Shown here one piece after another: positions 9,066-17,317 of a stretch of 61,307 bases of DNA (within the stretch, counting starts at the first letter, position 1; each line of letters opens with the position of its first letter). The notes under the pieces were generated by a model. That model made no database searches and was not told the origin of the DNA. It was given only the letters and a program-made list of their open reading frames with translations. The stretch covers positions 1 through 61,307 of the forward strand of contig JAFODZ010000053.1 in the NCBI GenBank assembly GCA_017380435.1. Reading direction: 5' to 3'. The translations under genes were made by a program, and so were the position numbers. The DNA comes from Oscillospiraceae bacterium (GTDB lineage: Bacteria > Bacillota > Clostridia > Oscillospirales > Oscillospiraceae).

Positions 9066-9955
9066 GAGGGGCAGAGCGGGGATTCCTGCTGCTGACCAGC
9101 CATCTGGGCGACCCGGAGAGCAAACCCTTGACCGTTGCCCAGTTTCGCAAGCTGGCTACCTTGGTTCGGGGGATGGAAAAGCCAAAGGAAAACCGGGAGC
9201 TGACGCTTTCGGATCTGCAGGCACTGGGTTATGGCCGGGAAATGGCCCAGCGAATTTTGGAGCTGCTGGCACGGCAGGAATTACTGGAATATTATGTAAA
9301 CTTAGCCGCCAGGACGGACTGCTATCCCATTACCAGGATCGGTCCGCTGTACCCTCAAATTTGGTTGCAGAAGCTGGGATTGGACAGTCCCGGCTGCCTG
9401 TGGGCCAAGGGGGACAGTACACTGCTCAGCCGCCCGGCGATTGCCTTGGTGGGCAGCAGGGATCTGGAGGACGAGAACGCCGCTTTTGCTGCAGAAGTGG
9501 GCAGGCAGGCGGCTTTGCAGGGGTTTGTTCTGATCTCCGGCAATGCCCGAGGCGCAGACCGTTTGGCCCAGGAAAGCTGCCTTGCATCCGGTGGGCAGGT
9601 GGTGAGTATCGTGGCGGACAGTTTGGAGAAATGCCCGGATACGCCGGGGGTTCTGTATTTAAGCGAGGATGGCTTCAATATGCCTTTTTCCGCAGCCCGC
9701 GCACTGAGCCGCAACCGGCTGGTTCACAGTATGGCAGTGGCAACGCTGGTTGCGCAATCCGGCAATGGTACAGGAGGAACCTGGAACGGCAGCATTTTGA
9801 ATCTTCGCCATCATTGGTCGCCCCTTTATTGCTTCCGGGATGGCAGCGAAGGGACTGTTGCCCTCGTACAAATGGGCGCCGGGGAGATCGGGGTAGAGGA
9901 ACTGACGGATCTTTCCGGATTGGCACAGCAGGAAATTTCCCTATTTGATCAATAA
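9062..9955 (+). CDS. DprA/Smf-like SLOG-fold protein, divergent
   Basis: 297 residues. The N-terminal part (to about 105) has a helix-hairpin-helix-like segment (LSDLQALGYGREMAQRIL), then a Rossmann SLOG domain with IALVGSR, LISGNARGADRLAQESC and ARALSRNRLVHSMA. These match DprA positions that bind ssDNA and load RecA in transformation. However, the usual SGxARGID reads SGNARGAD, and the SGS-type loop reads NGTGGTWNGS. This looks like a side branch of DprA, so a nucleotide- or DNA-sensing role is as likely as competence. GTG 9062 overlaps the helicase stop by four bases (GTGA), with GAGG upstream. Confidence 0.75.
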   Translation: MRGAERGFLLLTSHLGDPESKPLTVAQFRKLATLVRGMEKPKENRELTLSDLQALGYGREMAQRILELLARQELLEYYVNLAARTDCYPITRIGPLYPQIWLQKLGLDSPGCLWAKGDSTLLSRPAIALVGSRDLEDENAAFAAEVGRQAALQGFVLISGNARGADRLAQESCLASGGQVVSIVADSLEKCPDTPGVLYLSEDGFNMPFSAARALSRNRLVHSMAVATLVAQSGNGTGGTWNGSILNLRHHWSPLYCFRDGSEGTVALVQMGAGEIGVEELTDLSGLAQQEISLFDQ

Positions 9956-9970
9956 CAGGAGGTACATCCT

Positions 9971-10978
9971 ATGGAATATCGTGTATTGGGGAAAACGGGA
10001 TTGAAAATCTCCCGCATCGGTTTTGGTGGTATCCCCATCCAAAAGATCACCAAAGAAGAAACCAAGCCGCTGATCCATTATCTGATGGAGCAGGGCGTGA
10101 ATTATATCGATACTGCCCGAGGCTATACGGTGAGCGAGGAATATCTCGGCTATGCACTGGAGGGAATTCGGGATAAATTTGTGCTGGCGACTAAGAGTAT
10201 GGCTCGGACGGCGCAGGCGATGGAGCAGGATATTGAAATCAGCCGGAAAAACCTTAAAACGGACTATATTGACCTGTACCAGATCCATAATCCCACAGAA
10301 GAAGAGCTGGAGAAAGTGATTGCTCCCGGTGGTGCGCTGGAAGCGCTGAAGGAGGCAAAGAAAGCCGGCAAGATCGGTCATATTGGTGTTACCCTGCACA
10401 GTGCGGATTTGTTCCAAAAAGTGCTGCAAATGGACTGGGTAGAAACCGTGATGTTCCCCTACAATATCGTGGAGACCCAGGCGGAAAGCCTCATCGATCA
10501 ATGCGCCCAGAAGAATATCGGCTTTATCGATATGAAACCTCTGGCCGGCGGTGCAATTGACGATCCCCACCTTGCTATTCGGTTTTTGATGAATAATCCC
10601 AATGTGACCGTAGCCATTCCGGGAATGGCCACGGTAGAAGAAGCAGAGCAGAATATCCGCTCTGCGGCAGATAACGCACCCTTGACCCAGCAGGAGCTGG
10701 AGAAAATCGAGAAAATTCGTCGGGAGCTGGGAACCAATTTCTGCCGCCGGTGTCGGTACTGCGAGCCTTGCACTGCTGGGATTTCCATCTATAGTGTCTT
10801 CTTGATGGAAGGCTATTACCGCCGATACGGCTTGCAGGAATGGGCGAAGGCCCGCTACGATGCGATGGCGAAGAAAGCTTCGGATTGTGTGGGGTGCGGC
10901 GTATGTGAAACCCGCTGCCCCTATAAGCTCCCCATCCGCCAGATGATGCAAAATGCCGTAGATCTCTTCGGAAAATAA
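9971..10978 (+). CDS. Aldo/keto reductase with C-terminal 4Fe-4S ferredoxin domain
   Basis: 335 residues. An aldo/keto reductase barrel (MEYRVLGKTGLKISRIGFGG, catalytic Asp/Tyr/Lys region DTARGYTVSE and ATK) is followed by a Cys-rich tail. CRRCRYCEPC (about 257-266) and CVGCGVCETRCPYKLPI (about 303-319) resemble two cluster-binding sets. Such fused Fe-S aldo/keto reductases are common in anaerobes; their electron donor may be ferredoxin as well as NAD(P)H, and their substrates are mostly unknown. AACAGGAGGT precedes the ATG. It follows the DprA-like gene by 15 bases, probably in the same operon. Confidence 0.9.
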   Translation: MEYRVLGKTGLKISRIGFGGIPIQKITKEETKPLIHYLMEQGVNYIDTARGYTVSEEYLGYALEGIRDKFVLATKSMARTAQAMEQDIEISRKNLKTDYIDLYQIHNPTEEELEKVIAPGGALEALKEAKKAGKIGHIGVTLHSADLFQKVLQMDWVETVMFPYNIVETQAESLIDQCAQKNIGFIDMKPLAGGAIDDPHLAIRFLMNNPNVTVAIPGMATVEEAEQNIRSAADNAPLTQQELEKIEKIRRELGTNFCRRCRYCEPCTAGISIYSVFLMEGYYRRYGLQEWAKARYDAMAKKASDCVGCGVCETRCPYKLPIRQMMQNAVDLFGK

Positions 10979-10982
10979 AATC

Positions 10983-11036
10983 ATCCCCCCTGTATCATTG
11001 CAACCGCAGTACGGTTCGGCAATCTACAGGGGGGAT
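10983..11036. terminator. Bidirectional terminator between convergent genes
   Basis: A 12-bp outer stem (10983-10994 with 11025-11036) and an inner ATTGCAACCG/CGGTT-GCAAT arm form a long hairpin. The minus side continues into a T-rich run and closes the ileS operon; the plus side closes the aldo/keto reductase operon. Confidence 0.8.
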
Positions 11037-11048
11037 ATTTGTTAAGAA

Positions 11049-13835
11049 TTAAAACGCAAGGTCCAATTCGCTGACAACTGCGGCGCAGCGGGGGCAAAGA
11101 CCCTCGGCATTTGCCTGCAGGCTGTGCATCCAGCAGCGGGGACACTTCTCACCCTTGGCTTCGGTGACACCCACGGTCAGACCGGGGAAGTTCGTACCCT
11201 TGCCGGAGGTAGCGCCCTCAGGAATTGCATCATAGTCGCAGGAGGAAACAATGAAGATCTCTGCCAGGTTCAGCCCCTCACAGGCGGCCTTCAAATTCTC
11301 ATCGCCCTGCAAGCTTACATGGGCTTCCAAAGCCTTGCCAATGCGCTTTTCGGCACGGGCCAGTTCCAGAACGCCGTTGACATCCTGGCGCAGCTTCATA
11401 ACGGTTTCCCATTTTTCCATAGTCTGCTGATCCAGCATATAGCCATCGCAGTTTTCGGGCATCTGGTTCAGCAGAATATTTCTGCCGTCATCGGAGTCCC
11501 GGTGGGGCATGGACTGCCAGATTTCGTCACAAGTGAAGGCCAAAATAGGAGCAAACAGCTTTGCCATGGCATCCAGGATGAGGAACAGAGCGCTCTGCGC
11601 ACTGCGGCGGCGCAGGCCATCCTTGGCTTCACAGTACAGACGGTCCTTGAGAATATCCAGGTAGAAGCTGGACAGTTCCACAACGCAGAAATCGTTGATA
11701 GCGTGGGCAACCACATGGAATTCGTAGTTAAAGTAGGCCTTGCGGCAGGTTTTGATAAGGCTGTCCAGCTTGGTCAACGCCCACTTGTCCAGCTCTTCCA
11801 TATCGGCAGCGGGTACCAAGTTGTTGGGATCGAAGCCGTCCAGATTACCCAGGCAGTACCGGGCGGTATTGCGGAACTTCAGATAGTTCTGAGCCACCTG
11901 CTTGATAATATCCTTGGAGCAGCGCACATCTGCGTGGTAGTCGGAAGAACCGGCCCACAGGCGGATGATATCTGCACCGAAGTCCTTGATCAGTTCAGCC
12001 GGATCCACGCCGTTGCCCAGGCTCTTGTGCATAGCCTTGCCCTGTCCGTCAACGACCCAACCGTGGGTCAGAACCTGGCGGAAGGGAGCGCCGTTGCCCA
12101 GTGCGCCCACGGAGGTGAGCAGGCTGGACTGGAACCAGCCGCGGTACTGGTCAGCGCCTTCGATATAAACATCGGCAGGCCACAGCTCGGGAGTGCGTGT
12201 CATCAAAGAGGCATAGTGGGTAGAGCCGGAGTCAAACCAGCCGTCCAGCGTGTCAGTTTCCTTGTCGAAGGCTGTGCCGCCGCAATGGGGGCAGGTGAAG
12301 CCTTCGGGAGTCAGATCGGCAGCTTCCTTCTCAAACCAAATGTTGGAGCCGTTTTCTGCAAACAGATTGGCAATGTGGTCAATGGATTCGGGAGTAGAAA
12401 CCGGCTTGCCGCAGTCTTTGCAGTAGAATACGGGAATGGGCAGACCCCAGCGGCGCTGACGGGAGATACACCAGTCGGCCCGCTCCCGGATCATGCTGAC
12501 CATTCTCTCGCCGCCCCAGGCGGGGAACCACTGTACATCCTCAATGGCCTTGACGGCGTCTTCCTTGAAGGAATCCACAGAGCAGAACCACTGGGGCGTT
12601 GCCCGGAAGATGATGGGCTTCTTGCAGCGATCGTGGTGGGGGTAAGAGTGGACGATATCTTCGGAGGCGAAGAGCATACCACTCTGCTTCATATCTTCCA
12701 GAATGATGGGATTGGATTCGTCGGTCTTCAAACCGGCGTACTTGCCGGCATAATCGGTGTGGCGGCCGTAATCATCCACAGGAACGACCAGATCCATACC
12801 GTAGCGCATGCAGGTCTGATAGTCGTCTGCGCCGAAGCCGGGGGCGGTGTGGACACAGCCTGTACCGGAGTCCATAGTAACATATTCGGCGTTGACCAGG
12901 CGGGAGGTCTTGTCCAGGAAGGGGTGACGGGCCAGCATATTCTCAAAGAAATTGCCGGGGTAGGTGGCCAGTACTTCGTAGTTCTCAAAGCCGCCGATCT
13001 TCATGACCTTTTCCATCAAAGCCTCGGCCATAATATAGGTTTCACCGTTGTCTGCCTTCACCAGAACATAGCTGTCCCGGGGGTGCAGGCACACGCCCAT
13101 ATTGCCGGGCAGCGTCCAAATGGTGGTGGTCCAGATAACAAAATAGGTGTTAGCCAGGTCAAATCCAGCCAGCTTACCCAGATCGTCGGCCATGGGGAAC
13201 TTTACGAATACAGAGGTACAGGGATCGTCCTTGTATTCAATTTCAGCCTCTGCCACAGCGGTGGCACACACGGGGCACCAGTAAACAGGCTTTAGACCTT
13301 TGTAGATGTATCCCTTATCGAACATCCGGCCAAAAACTTTAACTTCCTGGGCCTCGAATTTCCGATCCATGGTACGGTAGGGATTCTCCCAGTCGCCTAC
13401 CACGCCCAGCCGCTGGAAGCCTTTCATCTGCCGCTGAATATAGTCCTCGGCAAATTCCTCACAGGCGCTGCGGAATTCAGCCACAGGCATAGCCTTGTGG
13501 TTGAGCTTGCTCTTTTTGATGATGGCAGTTTCAATAGGCAGGCCGTGGTTGTCCCAGCCGGGGACATAGGGGGTGCAGTAACCCATCATGGCATGGCTGC
13601 GGACGATGAAATCCTTCAGTGCCTTGTTCAGGGCGTGACCCATATGGATGTCGCCGTTGGAGAAGGGAGGGCCATCGTGAAGAACGAAGGTGGGAAGATC
13701 CTGATTCTTTTCCATCAGCAGCTTGTAAAGGTCCTGCTCCTGCCAGCGCTGGAGCATACCCGGTTCACGGGCAGGCAGACCGGCTTTCATGGGGAAGTCG
13801 GTTTTCGGGGTGATGATCGTGTTTTTATATTCCAT
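11049..13835 (-). CDS. ileS: Isoleucyl-tRNA synthetase
   Basis: 928 residues, usual IleRS length. Class I motifs: HIGH-type FSNGDIHMGHALNK near residue 60 and KMSKS-type KAMHKSLGNG. A zinc-binding tail follows (CPRCW...CPRC at the C-terminus). It charges tRNA-Ile with isoleucine and edits valine. An upstream in-frame start at 13895 falls inside the T-box terminator; GGAGG at 13844-13848 sets ATG 13835, giving MEYKNTIITPKTDFP. It is controlled by the isoleucine T-box leader just upstream. The KMSKS motif reads MHKSL, seen in other IleRS. Position after divIVA matches the Firmicutes sepF-divIVA-ileS order. Confidence 0.96.
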   Translation of the reverse strand: MEYKNTIITPKTDFPMKAGLPAREPGMLQRWQEQDLYKLLMEKNQDLPTFVLHDGPPFSNGDIHMGHALNKALKDFIVRSHAMMGYCTPYVPGWDNHGLPIETAIIKKSKLNHKAMPVAEFRSACEEFAEDYIQRQMKGFQRLGVVGDWENPYRTMDRKFEAQEVKVFGRMFDKGYIYKGLKPVYWCPVCATAVAEAEIEYKDDPCTSVFVKFPMADDLGKLAGFDLANTYFVIWTTTIWTLPGNMGVCLHPRDSYVLVKADNGETYIMAEALMEKVMKIGGFENYEVLATYPGNFFENMLARHPFLDKTSRLVNAEYVTMDSGTGCVHTAPGFGADDYQTCMRYGMDLVVPVDDYGRHTDYAGKYAGLKTDESNPIILEDMKQSGMLFASEDIVHSYPHHDRCKKPIIFRATPQWFCSVDSFKEDAVKAIEDVQWFPAWGGERMVSMIRERADWCISRQRRWGLPIPVFYCKDCGKPVSTPESIDHIANLFAENGSNIWFEKEAADLTPEGFTCPHCGGTAFDKETDTLDGWFDSGSTHYASLMTRTPELWPADVYIEGADQYRGWFQSSLLTSVGALGNGAPFRQVLTHGWVVDGQGKAMHKSLGNGVDPAELIKDFGADIIRLWAGSSDYHADVRCSKDIIKQVAQNYLKFRNTARYCLGNLDGFDPNNLVPAADMEELDKWALTKLDSLIKTCRKAYFNYEFHVVAHAINDFCVVELSSFYLDILKDRLYCEAKDGLRRRSAQSALFLILDAMAKLFAPILAFTCDEIWQSMPHRDSDDGRNILLNQMPENCDGYMLDQQTMEKWETVMKLRQDVNGVLELARAEKRIGKALEAHVSLQGDENLKAACEGLNLAEIFIVSSCDYDAIPEGATSGKGTNFPGLTVGVTEAKGEKCPRCWMHSLQANAEGLCPRCAAVVSELDLAF

Positions 13836-13859
13836 GGGAATAACCTCCATTTTAATATG

Positions 13860-14105
13860 AAAAAATACACCTTTGCCTCTTGTTTCAAGAGACAAAGGTG
13901 TAGATTACCTCTGCGGTACCACTCTTGTTCCGTAATAAAACGGCACTCGTGATCGCGGTATCGGGCGAACCCGGCGCAGCCTACTACCATTCGGGTTCGG
14001 TGCGCTGCTCCGAGGGGATATATGCCGGTTCCGTCACTGCCTTGCACCAAACGGCAGCTCTCTGCATCGGGAGTGGGGGCATACTTGTCCTCATCAATCG
14101 CATAG
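13860..14105 (-). promoter_or_regulatory. T-box riboswitch, isoleucine specific
   Basis: On the minus strand, stem I begins GATGAGGACAAGTATGCC and closes with GGCATATATCCCCTC. The specifier loop lies between GAGG/CCTC and TGCC/GGCA, and its 3' strand holds AUC (complement at 14017-14019), an Ile codon. An AGAGAGC bulge and the conserved TGGTACCGC box (13913-13921 on the plus strand) follow. The terminator stem is 13866-13902, then six Us (13860-13865). Uncharged tRNA-Ile is expected to favour the antiterminator and switch ileS on. Confidence 0.92.
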
Positions 14106-14107
14106 CA

Positions 14108-14782
14108 TTATTGATTATCCAGATCGTAATTCCGGCCAAACTGCAGATTTGCAAATTTGGTGGTGGTGTCGGAAACGGGATGGCGGGCTTCCGGCTTGGG
14201 GGAGACTTCCTCAGTAGTGCCTACAAGAGCCTCCAAATTGGCGGAGATCTCGTCAGCCACAGCGTCAGCACGGGCATTTTGATTCTCAATGCGTTCATAA
14301 TCAAAAGCGCCGGAAGGCTTATGGATGGGCATATTGGCCTCTTTAATCCGGGTCAGCGCCTGCAGGCAGGCACCAAGCTGATTCTCGATCTCGCCGATCT
14401 TCATATAGGCGGCCTGACGGGCTTCTTCTACCCGGTCATTTTCCGCGGCAATAAGAGAGTCGGCATTTTTTGCATTCTCTAAAGCGGCGTTGTTGGCGTC
14501 GTTAAGCATCTGGGCGCACTTGGATTCCGCTTCCTTGACCATCATATCGCAGGTCTTTTGGGCATTGACGATGGCGTCCTTCATGCTTGATTCGTTGTTT
14601 CGGTACTCTTCCAGCTTGCTGACCAAAACCTTCATTTTGCTCTTGAGCAGGGCATTTTCCTTGTAAAGGGTGATGTAATCCTCGGTAAGCGGCTCCAGAA
14701 ATTCATCCACAGCCTGCATATCGTAACCGCCGAAGGTGGCACGGCCAAAGGATATCTGTTCAATTTCCTGAGGTGTAATCAT
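14108..14782 (-). CDS. divIVA: DivIVA domain-containing protein
   Basis: 224 residues. It starts with MITPQEIEQISFGRATFGGYD, close to the membrane-binding DivIVA N-terminus, and continues through VDEFLEPLTEDY into a long coiled coil to about residue 150. DivIVA-family proteins bind curved membrane at poles and septa and place division or growth enzymes. The C-terminal 70 residues are less conserved and charged. It lies downstream of sepF with 21 bases between, and upstream of the ileS T-box, as in other Firmicutes. AGAGGA sits 8 bases before ATG 14782. Whether it acts in Min placement or in peptidoglycan growth cannot be told from sequence. Confidence 0.88.
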   Translation of the reverse strand: MITPQEIEQISFGRATFGGYDMQAVDEFLEPLTEDYITLYKENALLKSKMKVLVSKLEEYRNNESSMKDAIVNAQKTCDMMVKEAESKCAQMLNDANNAALENAKNADSLIAAENDRVEEARQAAYMKIGEIENQLGACLQALTRIKEANMPIHKPSGAFDYERIENQNARADAVADEISANLEALVGTTEEVSPKPEARHPVSDTTTKFANLQFGRNYDLDNQ

Positions 14783-14803
14783 AATATAAGTCCTCTTTCT
14801 GTA

Positions 14804-15304
14804 TTAAACAAGGGCTTCAATACCGGCCTGCGCTTCCAAGTCACCCACGATATCCATATTGTGGGGGCAGAACAGGTAGGTAGATTGTGCGATCTTCTTC
14901 ACAGTGCCGTCCAGGGCATAGACGCTACCGGAGAGGAAATCTACCACACGACGGGTCAAAGCCTTGTCAACATTTTCCATATTCAAAATGACAGCTTTCT
15001 TTCTGCGCAGCTCATCGGCGGCCTTAGCGGCATCGTCGAAGGTCTTGGCATGGAACAGGACAACCTCCTGCTTTCCGGAGTTCATATTCAGAACCTGGCC
15101 GTTAAAGCCGGAGCCGGAAGGGGTGCTGCTCTGGAAGCTGCTGTCGGCGGAGCCGGTAGCGAAGGGGGAGGGACGGCGGCCGGCAGGGGCAGCCTTTTCC
15201 TCGGGTTCATTGTCCAGAGAGTCCAGCTCATCGGCGTAATCATCGTAATCTTCATCATTGGAATAGGGTTGGGCAAATTTCTTGATATTGTCCCAAATGC
15301 TCAT
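14804..15304 (-). CDS. sepF: Cell division protein SepF
   Basis: 166 residues. A short N-terminal amphipathic helix (MSIWDNIKKFAQPY), an acidic and Pro/Ser-rich linker, then the conserved SepF core. That core is recognisable by VLNMENVDKALTRRVVDFLSG (about 112-132, given here only as motif) and a C-terminal YALDGTVKKIAQSTYLFCP stretch. SepF binds FtsZ filaments and the membrane and shapes the division septum. It sits between yggS and divIVA as in B. subtilis (ylmE-ylmF). TAGGAGGAAAG precedes the ATG. The residues named are family-typical; no change in key positions was noticed. Confidence 0.92.
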   Translation of the reverse strand: MSIWDNIKKFAQPYSNDEDYDDYADELDSLDNEPEEKAAPAGRRPSPFATGSADSSFQSSTPSGSGFNGQVLNMNSGKQEVVLFHAKTFDDAAKAADELRRKKAVILNMENVDKALTRRVVDFLSGSVYALDGTVKKIAQSTYLFCPHNMDIVGDLEAQAGIEALV

Positions 15305-15337
15305 TTTTTCTTTCCTCCTATGTTCATCCCAAAGGGA

Positions 15338-16033
15338 TCATTGGTAATTTCTCTGTCCGAAGATGGCGGTACCCAAACGGATCATAGTGCATCCACAGGC
15401 GATAGCATCTTCAAAATCTCCGGACATACCCATAGACAATACATCTACCCGTACATTATCGTATTTTTTTGCCGTTATGTCAACAGAAAGGTTGTACATT
15501 TCTTGAAAAAATTTGTGATTATCTGTCTTTTTCTGGCAAATTGGGGGAATTGCCATTAGTCCGCGGACGAAAACTCCGGGGAATTGCGCCAAATTTTCCA
15601 AAACCTCCGTCAGCTCCCGGGGGGTGAAGCCGGATTTGCTCTCTTCGGCGGCAATGTTGACTTCCAGAAGAATGTCCTGGCGGATGCCCTGGCGCTCTGC
15701 TTCCTTGCTGATGGCCTGCAGAAGCCGCACCGAATCCACCGATTGGATCAGATCTACCTTTCCTACAACTTGCCGAACTTTGTTAGTTTGCAGATGGCCA
15801 ATAAAATGCACCGGCTTGCCGGTATAGGCATTTTCTGCCAGCTTGGCAGTCAGCTCCTGCACACGGTTTTCTCCGCAGCAATCCACCCCGGCTGCAATGG
15901 CCTGCCGGACGGCTTCGGCATCGTTCATTTTGGTGGCGGCGCACAACAGAATATCTTTAGGATCCCGGCCTGCGGCAAGGGCGGCCTGTTCCATCTGTGT
16001 GCGAATATGGGCGATATTGTTTGCAATATTCAT
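15338..16033 (-). CDS. YggS/PROSC family PLP-binding protein
   Basis: 231 residues of the alanine-racemase N-terminal-like barrel that holds pyridoxal phosphate. LLCAATKMNDAEAVRQAI contains the lysine that binds PLP, and GENRVQEL and FIGHLQTNKVR are the usual family motifs. These proteins (YggS in E. coli, YlmE in B. subtilis) keep free PLP in balance and affect amino-acid pools; they show no racemase activity. The longer reading frame to 16078 is not supported; AGAGAGA upstream of ATG 16033 gives MNIANNIAHIR. It precedes sepF, the usual Firmicutes order. The known role is from family studies, not from this sequence. Confidence 0.9.
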   Translation of the reverse strand: MNIANNIAHIRTQMEQAALAAGRDPKDILLCAATKMNDAEAVRQAIAAGVDCCGENRVQELTAKLAENAYTGKPVHFIGHLQTNKVRQVVGKVDLIQSVDSVRLLQAISKEAERQGIRQDILLEVNIAAEESKSGFTPRELTEVLENLAQFPGVFVRGLMAIPPICQKKTDNHKFFQEMYNLSVDITAKKYDNVRVDVLSMGMSGDFEDAIACGCTMIRLGTAIFGQRNYQ

Positions 16034-16061
16034 AATGGAATCTCTCTTTCCTGGTTGTAAC

Positions 16062-16089
16062 AAAAAGCGACGAAGCAATGCTCCGTCGC
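16062..16089 (-). terminator. Terminator after hfq
   Basis: On the minus strand, GCGACG (16084-16089) pairs with CGTCGC (16067-16072), and TTTTTG follows at 16062-16066. It separates the mutS-hfq group from the yggS-sepF-divIVA group, at least partly. Confidence 0.55.
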
Positions 16090-16096
16090 CCGTTTG

Positions 16097-16327
16097 CTAT
16101 GCAGTCGTTGCTGCGGCTTTCAAAGGCCGAATGGGGGCTAATGTGGAGATGGCATGCTTGTAGATCATCTGCTGCTTGCCGTCTGTCACAAGCACGACCA
16201 CAAAACTGTCGTAGCCGGTGACGGTGCCCCGGAGCTGGAAGCCGTTCATCAGAAACATAGTAACCGGTATTTTGTCCCGGCAGACCTCTGATAAAATAGC
16301 ATCCTGTAAATTCAATGTTTGTGTCAT
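16097..16327 (-). CDS. hfq: RNA chaperone Hfq
   Basis: 76 residues. Sm1 motif is near the N-terminus (NLQDAILSEVCRDK, with the Gln-Asp pair that binds U-rich RNA) and Sm2 ends with YKHAIST, the YKHA signature. Hfq forms hexamer rings that pair small RNAs with mRNAs. The frame could start at 16375, but AAGGAAGGATT lies just before ATG 16327, giving MTQTLNLQDAI. It is placed after miaA, the classical hfq neighbour. The C-terminal tail is short (about 7 residues after the fold), as in Gram-positive Hfq. Gram-positive Hfq effects are often mild, so the regulatory weight here is uncertain. Confidence 0.93.
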   Translation of the reverse strand: MTQTLNLQDAILSEVCRDKIPVTMFLMNGFQLRGTVTGYDSFVVVLVTDGKQQMIYKHAISTLAPIRPLKAAATTA

Positions 16328-16378
16328 ATGTAATCCTTCCTTTTTCTTTGAGTTTGGATGTACATATGCTATCATAAT

Positions 16379-17314
16379 TCAATTGTCGGAATCACGCAGA
16401 TATTGTCGGGCGCGGCAAAGAATTTCCCCGGTGCCTTCCCCGTGAGATCGGGTCAGCCAATGGACGGCGGGGTTTCGTCTGAACCAGGTAAGCTGCCGTT
16501 TGGCATAGCGGCGGGAGGCCTGCTGCACCTGAGCAGTGGCTTCTTCTATGGAACAGCGGCCCTGGAGGGCATCTACAAATTCCTTGTAGCCGATGGCCTG
16601 CATAGAGGTGGCTTTTTCTGATACACCGCTGTCTAAAAGGCCCTGGATCTCCGGGAGCAATCCCTGCTCCAGCATGGTAAGAACACGCCGGTCGATGCGA
16701 TCATACAAAGTTTGCCGATCTTCGTCCTCCAGAGCAAACCAAACAGGGGAGAACCGGGGCGGAATGGCCTGAGTCAGTCGATTGTGTTCGGTAATGGTCC
16801 GCCCGGTCTCTAAATAGACCTCCATAGCCCGGATGATCCGCTTTTGGTCGGAAGGATGCAGCCGCTGGGCAGACGCGGGATCAACCTCTCTTAGTTGACA
16901 TAACACGGCTTCGATACCTTGCTCCCGGGCCAGCTGCTCCAGCTCCTGCCGTCTTCCGGTGGAGGGATAGGGGGCAAAATCATTACCCCGGATCAGCGCA
17001 TCCATATAAAGACCTGTGCCGCCGGCAATGATAGCGGTTTTTCCCCGACTGAGAATATCCTCCACAATGGGGGTAGCCATTTTGCAGTACCGGCTGACGG
17101 AAAAATCCTCCTCCGGCTCTGCTACGGAGAGCATATGGTGGGGGATACCGGCCATCTCTTCAATTGTAGGCTTTGCCGTGCCGATGTCCATTTTTTTGTA
17201 TATCTGCATAGAGTCGCAGGAGACGACCTCGCCGCCCAATTCCTGGGCAAGTGCCACCGCCAGGGCGGTTTTGCCGGAGGCGGTAGGTCCTGCGATACAG
17301 ATCAAATTGTTCAT
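16379..17314 (-). CDS. miaA: tRNA dimethylallyltransferase
   Basis: 311 residues. P-loop AGPTASGKTALA at the N-terminus and DSMQIYKKMDIGTAKPT are the family hallmark. MiaA adds the dimethylallyl group to adenosine 37 of tRNAs that read UNN codons; MiaB, encoded upstream in this cluster, then adds the methylthio group. The C-terminal RRYAKRQLTWFRR stretch is also typical. The start lies three bases from the mutL stop, with GAGG inside the 3' end of mutL. Length and all main motifs match active enzymes. Confidence 0.95.
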   Translation of the reverse strand: MNNLICIAGPTASGKTALAVALAQELGGEVVSCDSMQIYKKMDIGTAKPTIEEMAGIPHHMLSVAEPEEDFSVSRYCKMATPIVEDILSRGKTAIIAGGTGLYMDALIRGNDFAPYPSTGRRQELEQLAREQGIEAVLCQLREVDPASAQRLHPSDQKRIIRAMEVYLETGRTITEHNRLTQAIPPRFSPVWFALEDEDRQTLYDRIDRRVLTMLEQGLLPEIQGLLDSGVSEKATSMQAIGYKEFVDALQGRCSIEEATAQVQQASRRYAKRQLTWFRRNPAVHWLTRSHGEGTGEILCRARQYLRDSDN

Positions 17315-17317
17315 AAA

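Noticed and set aside
11124..13295. 723-residue frame on the plus strand across ileS
   Set aside because: Antisense shadow of ileS; no start signal or recognisable domain.
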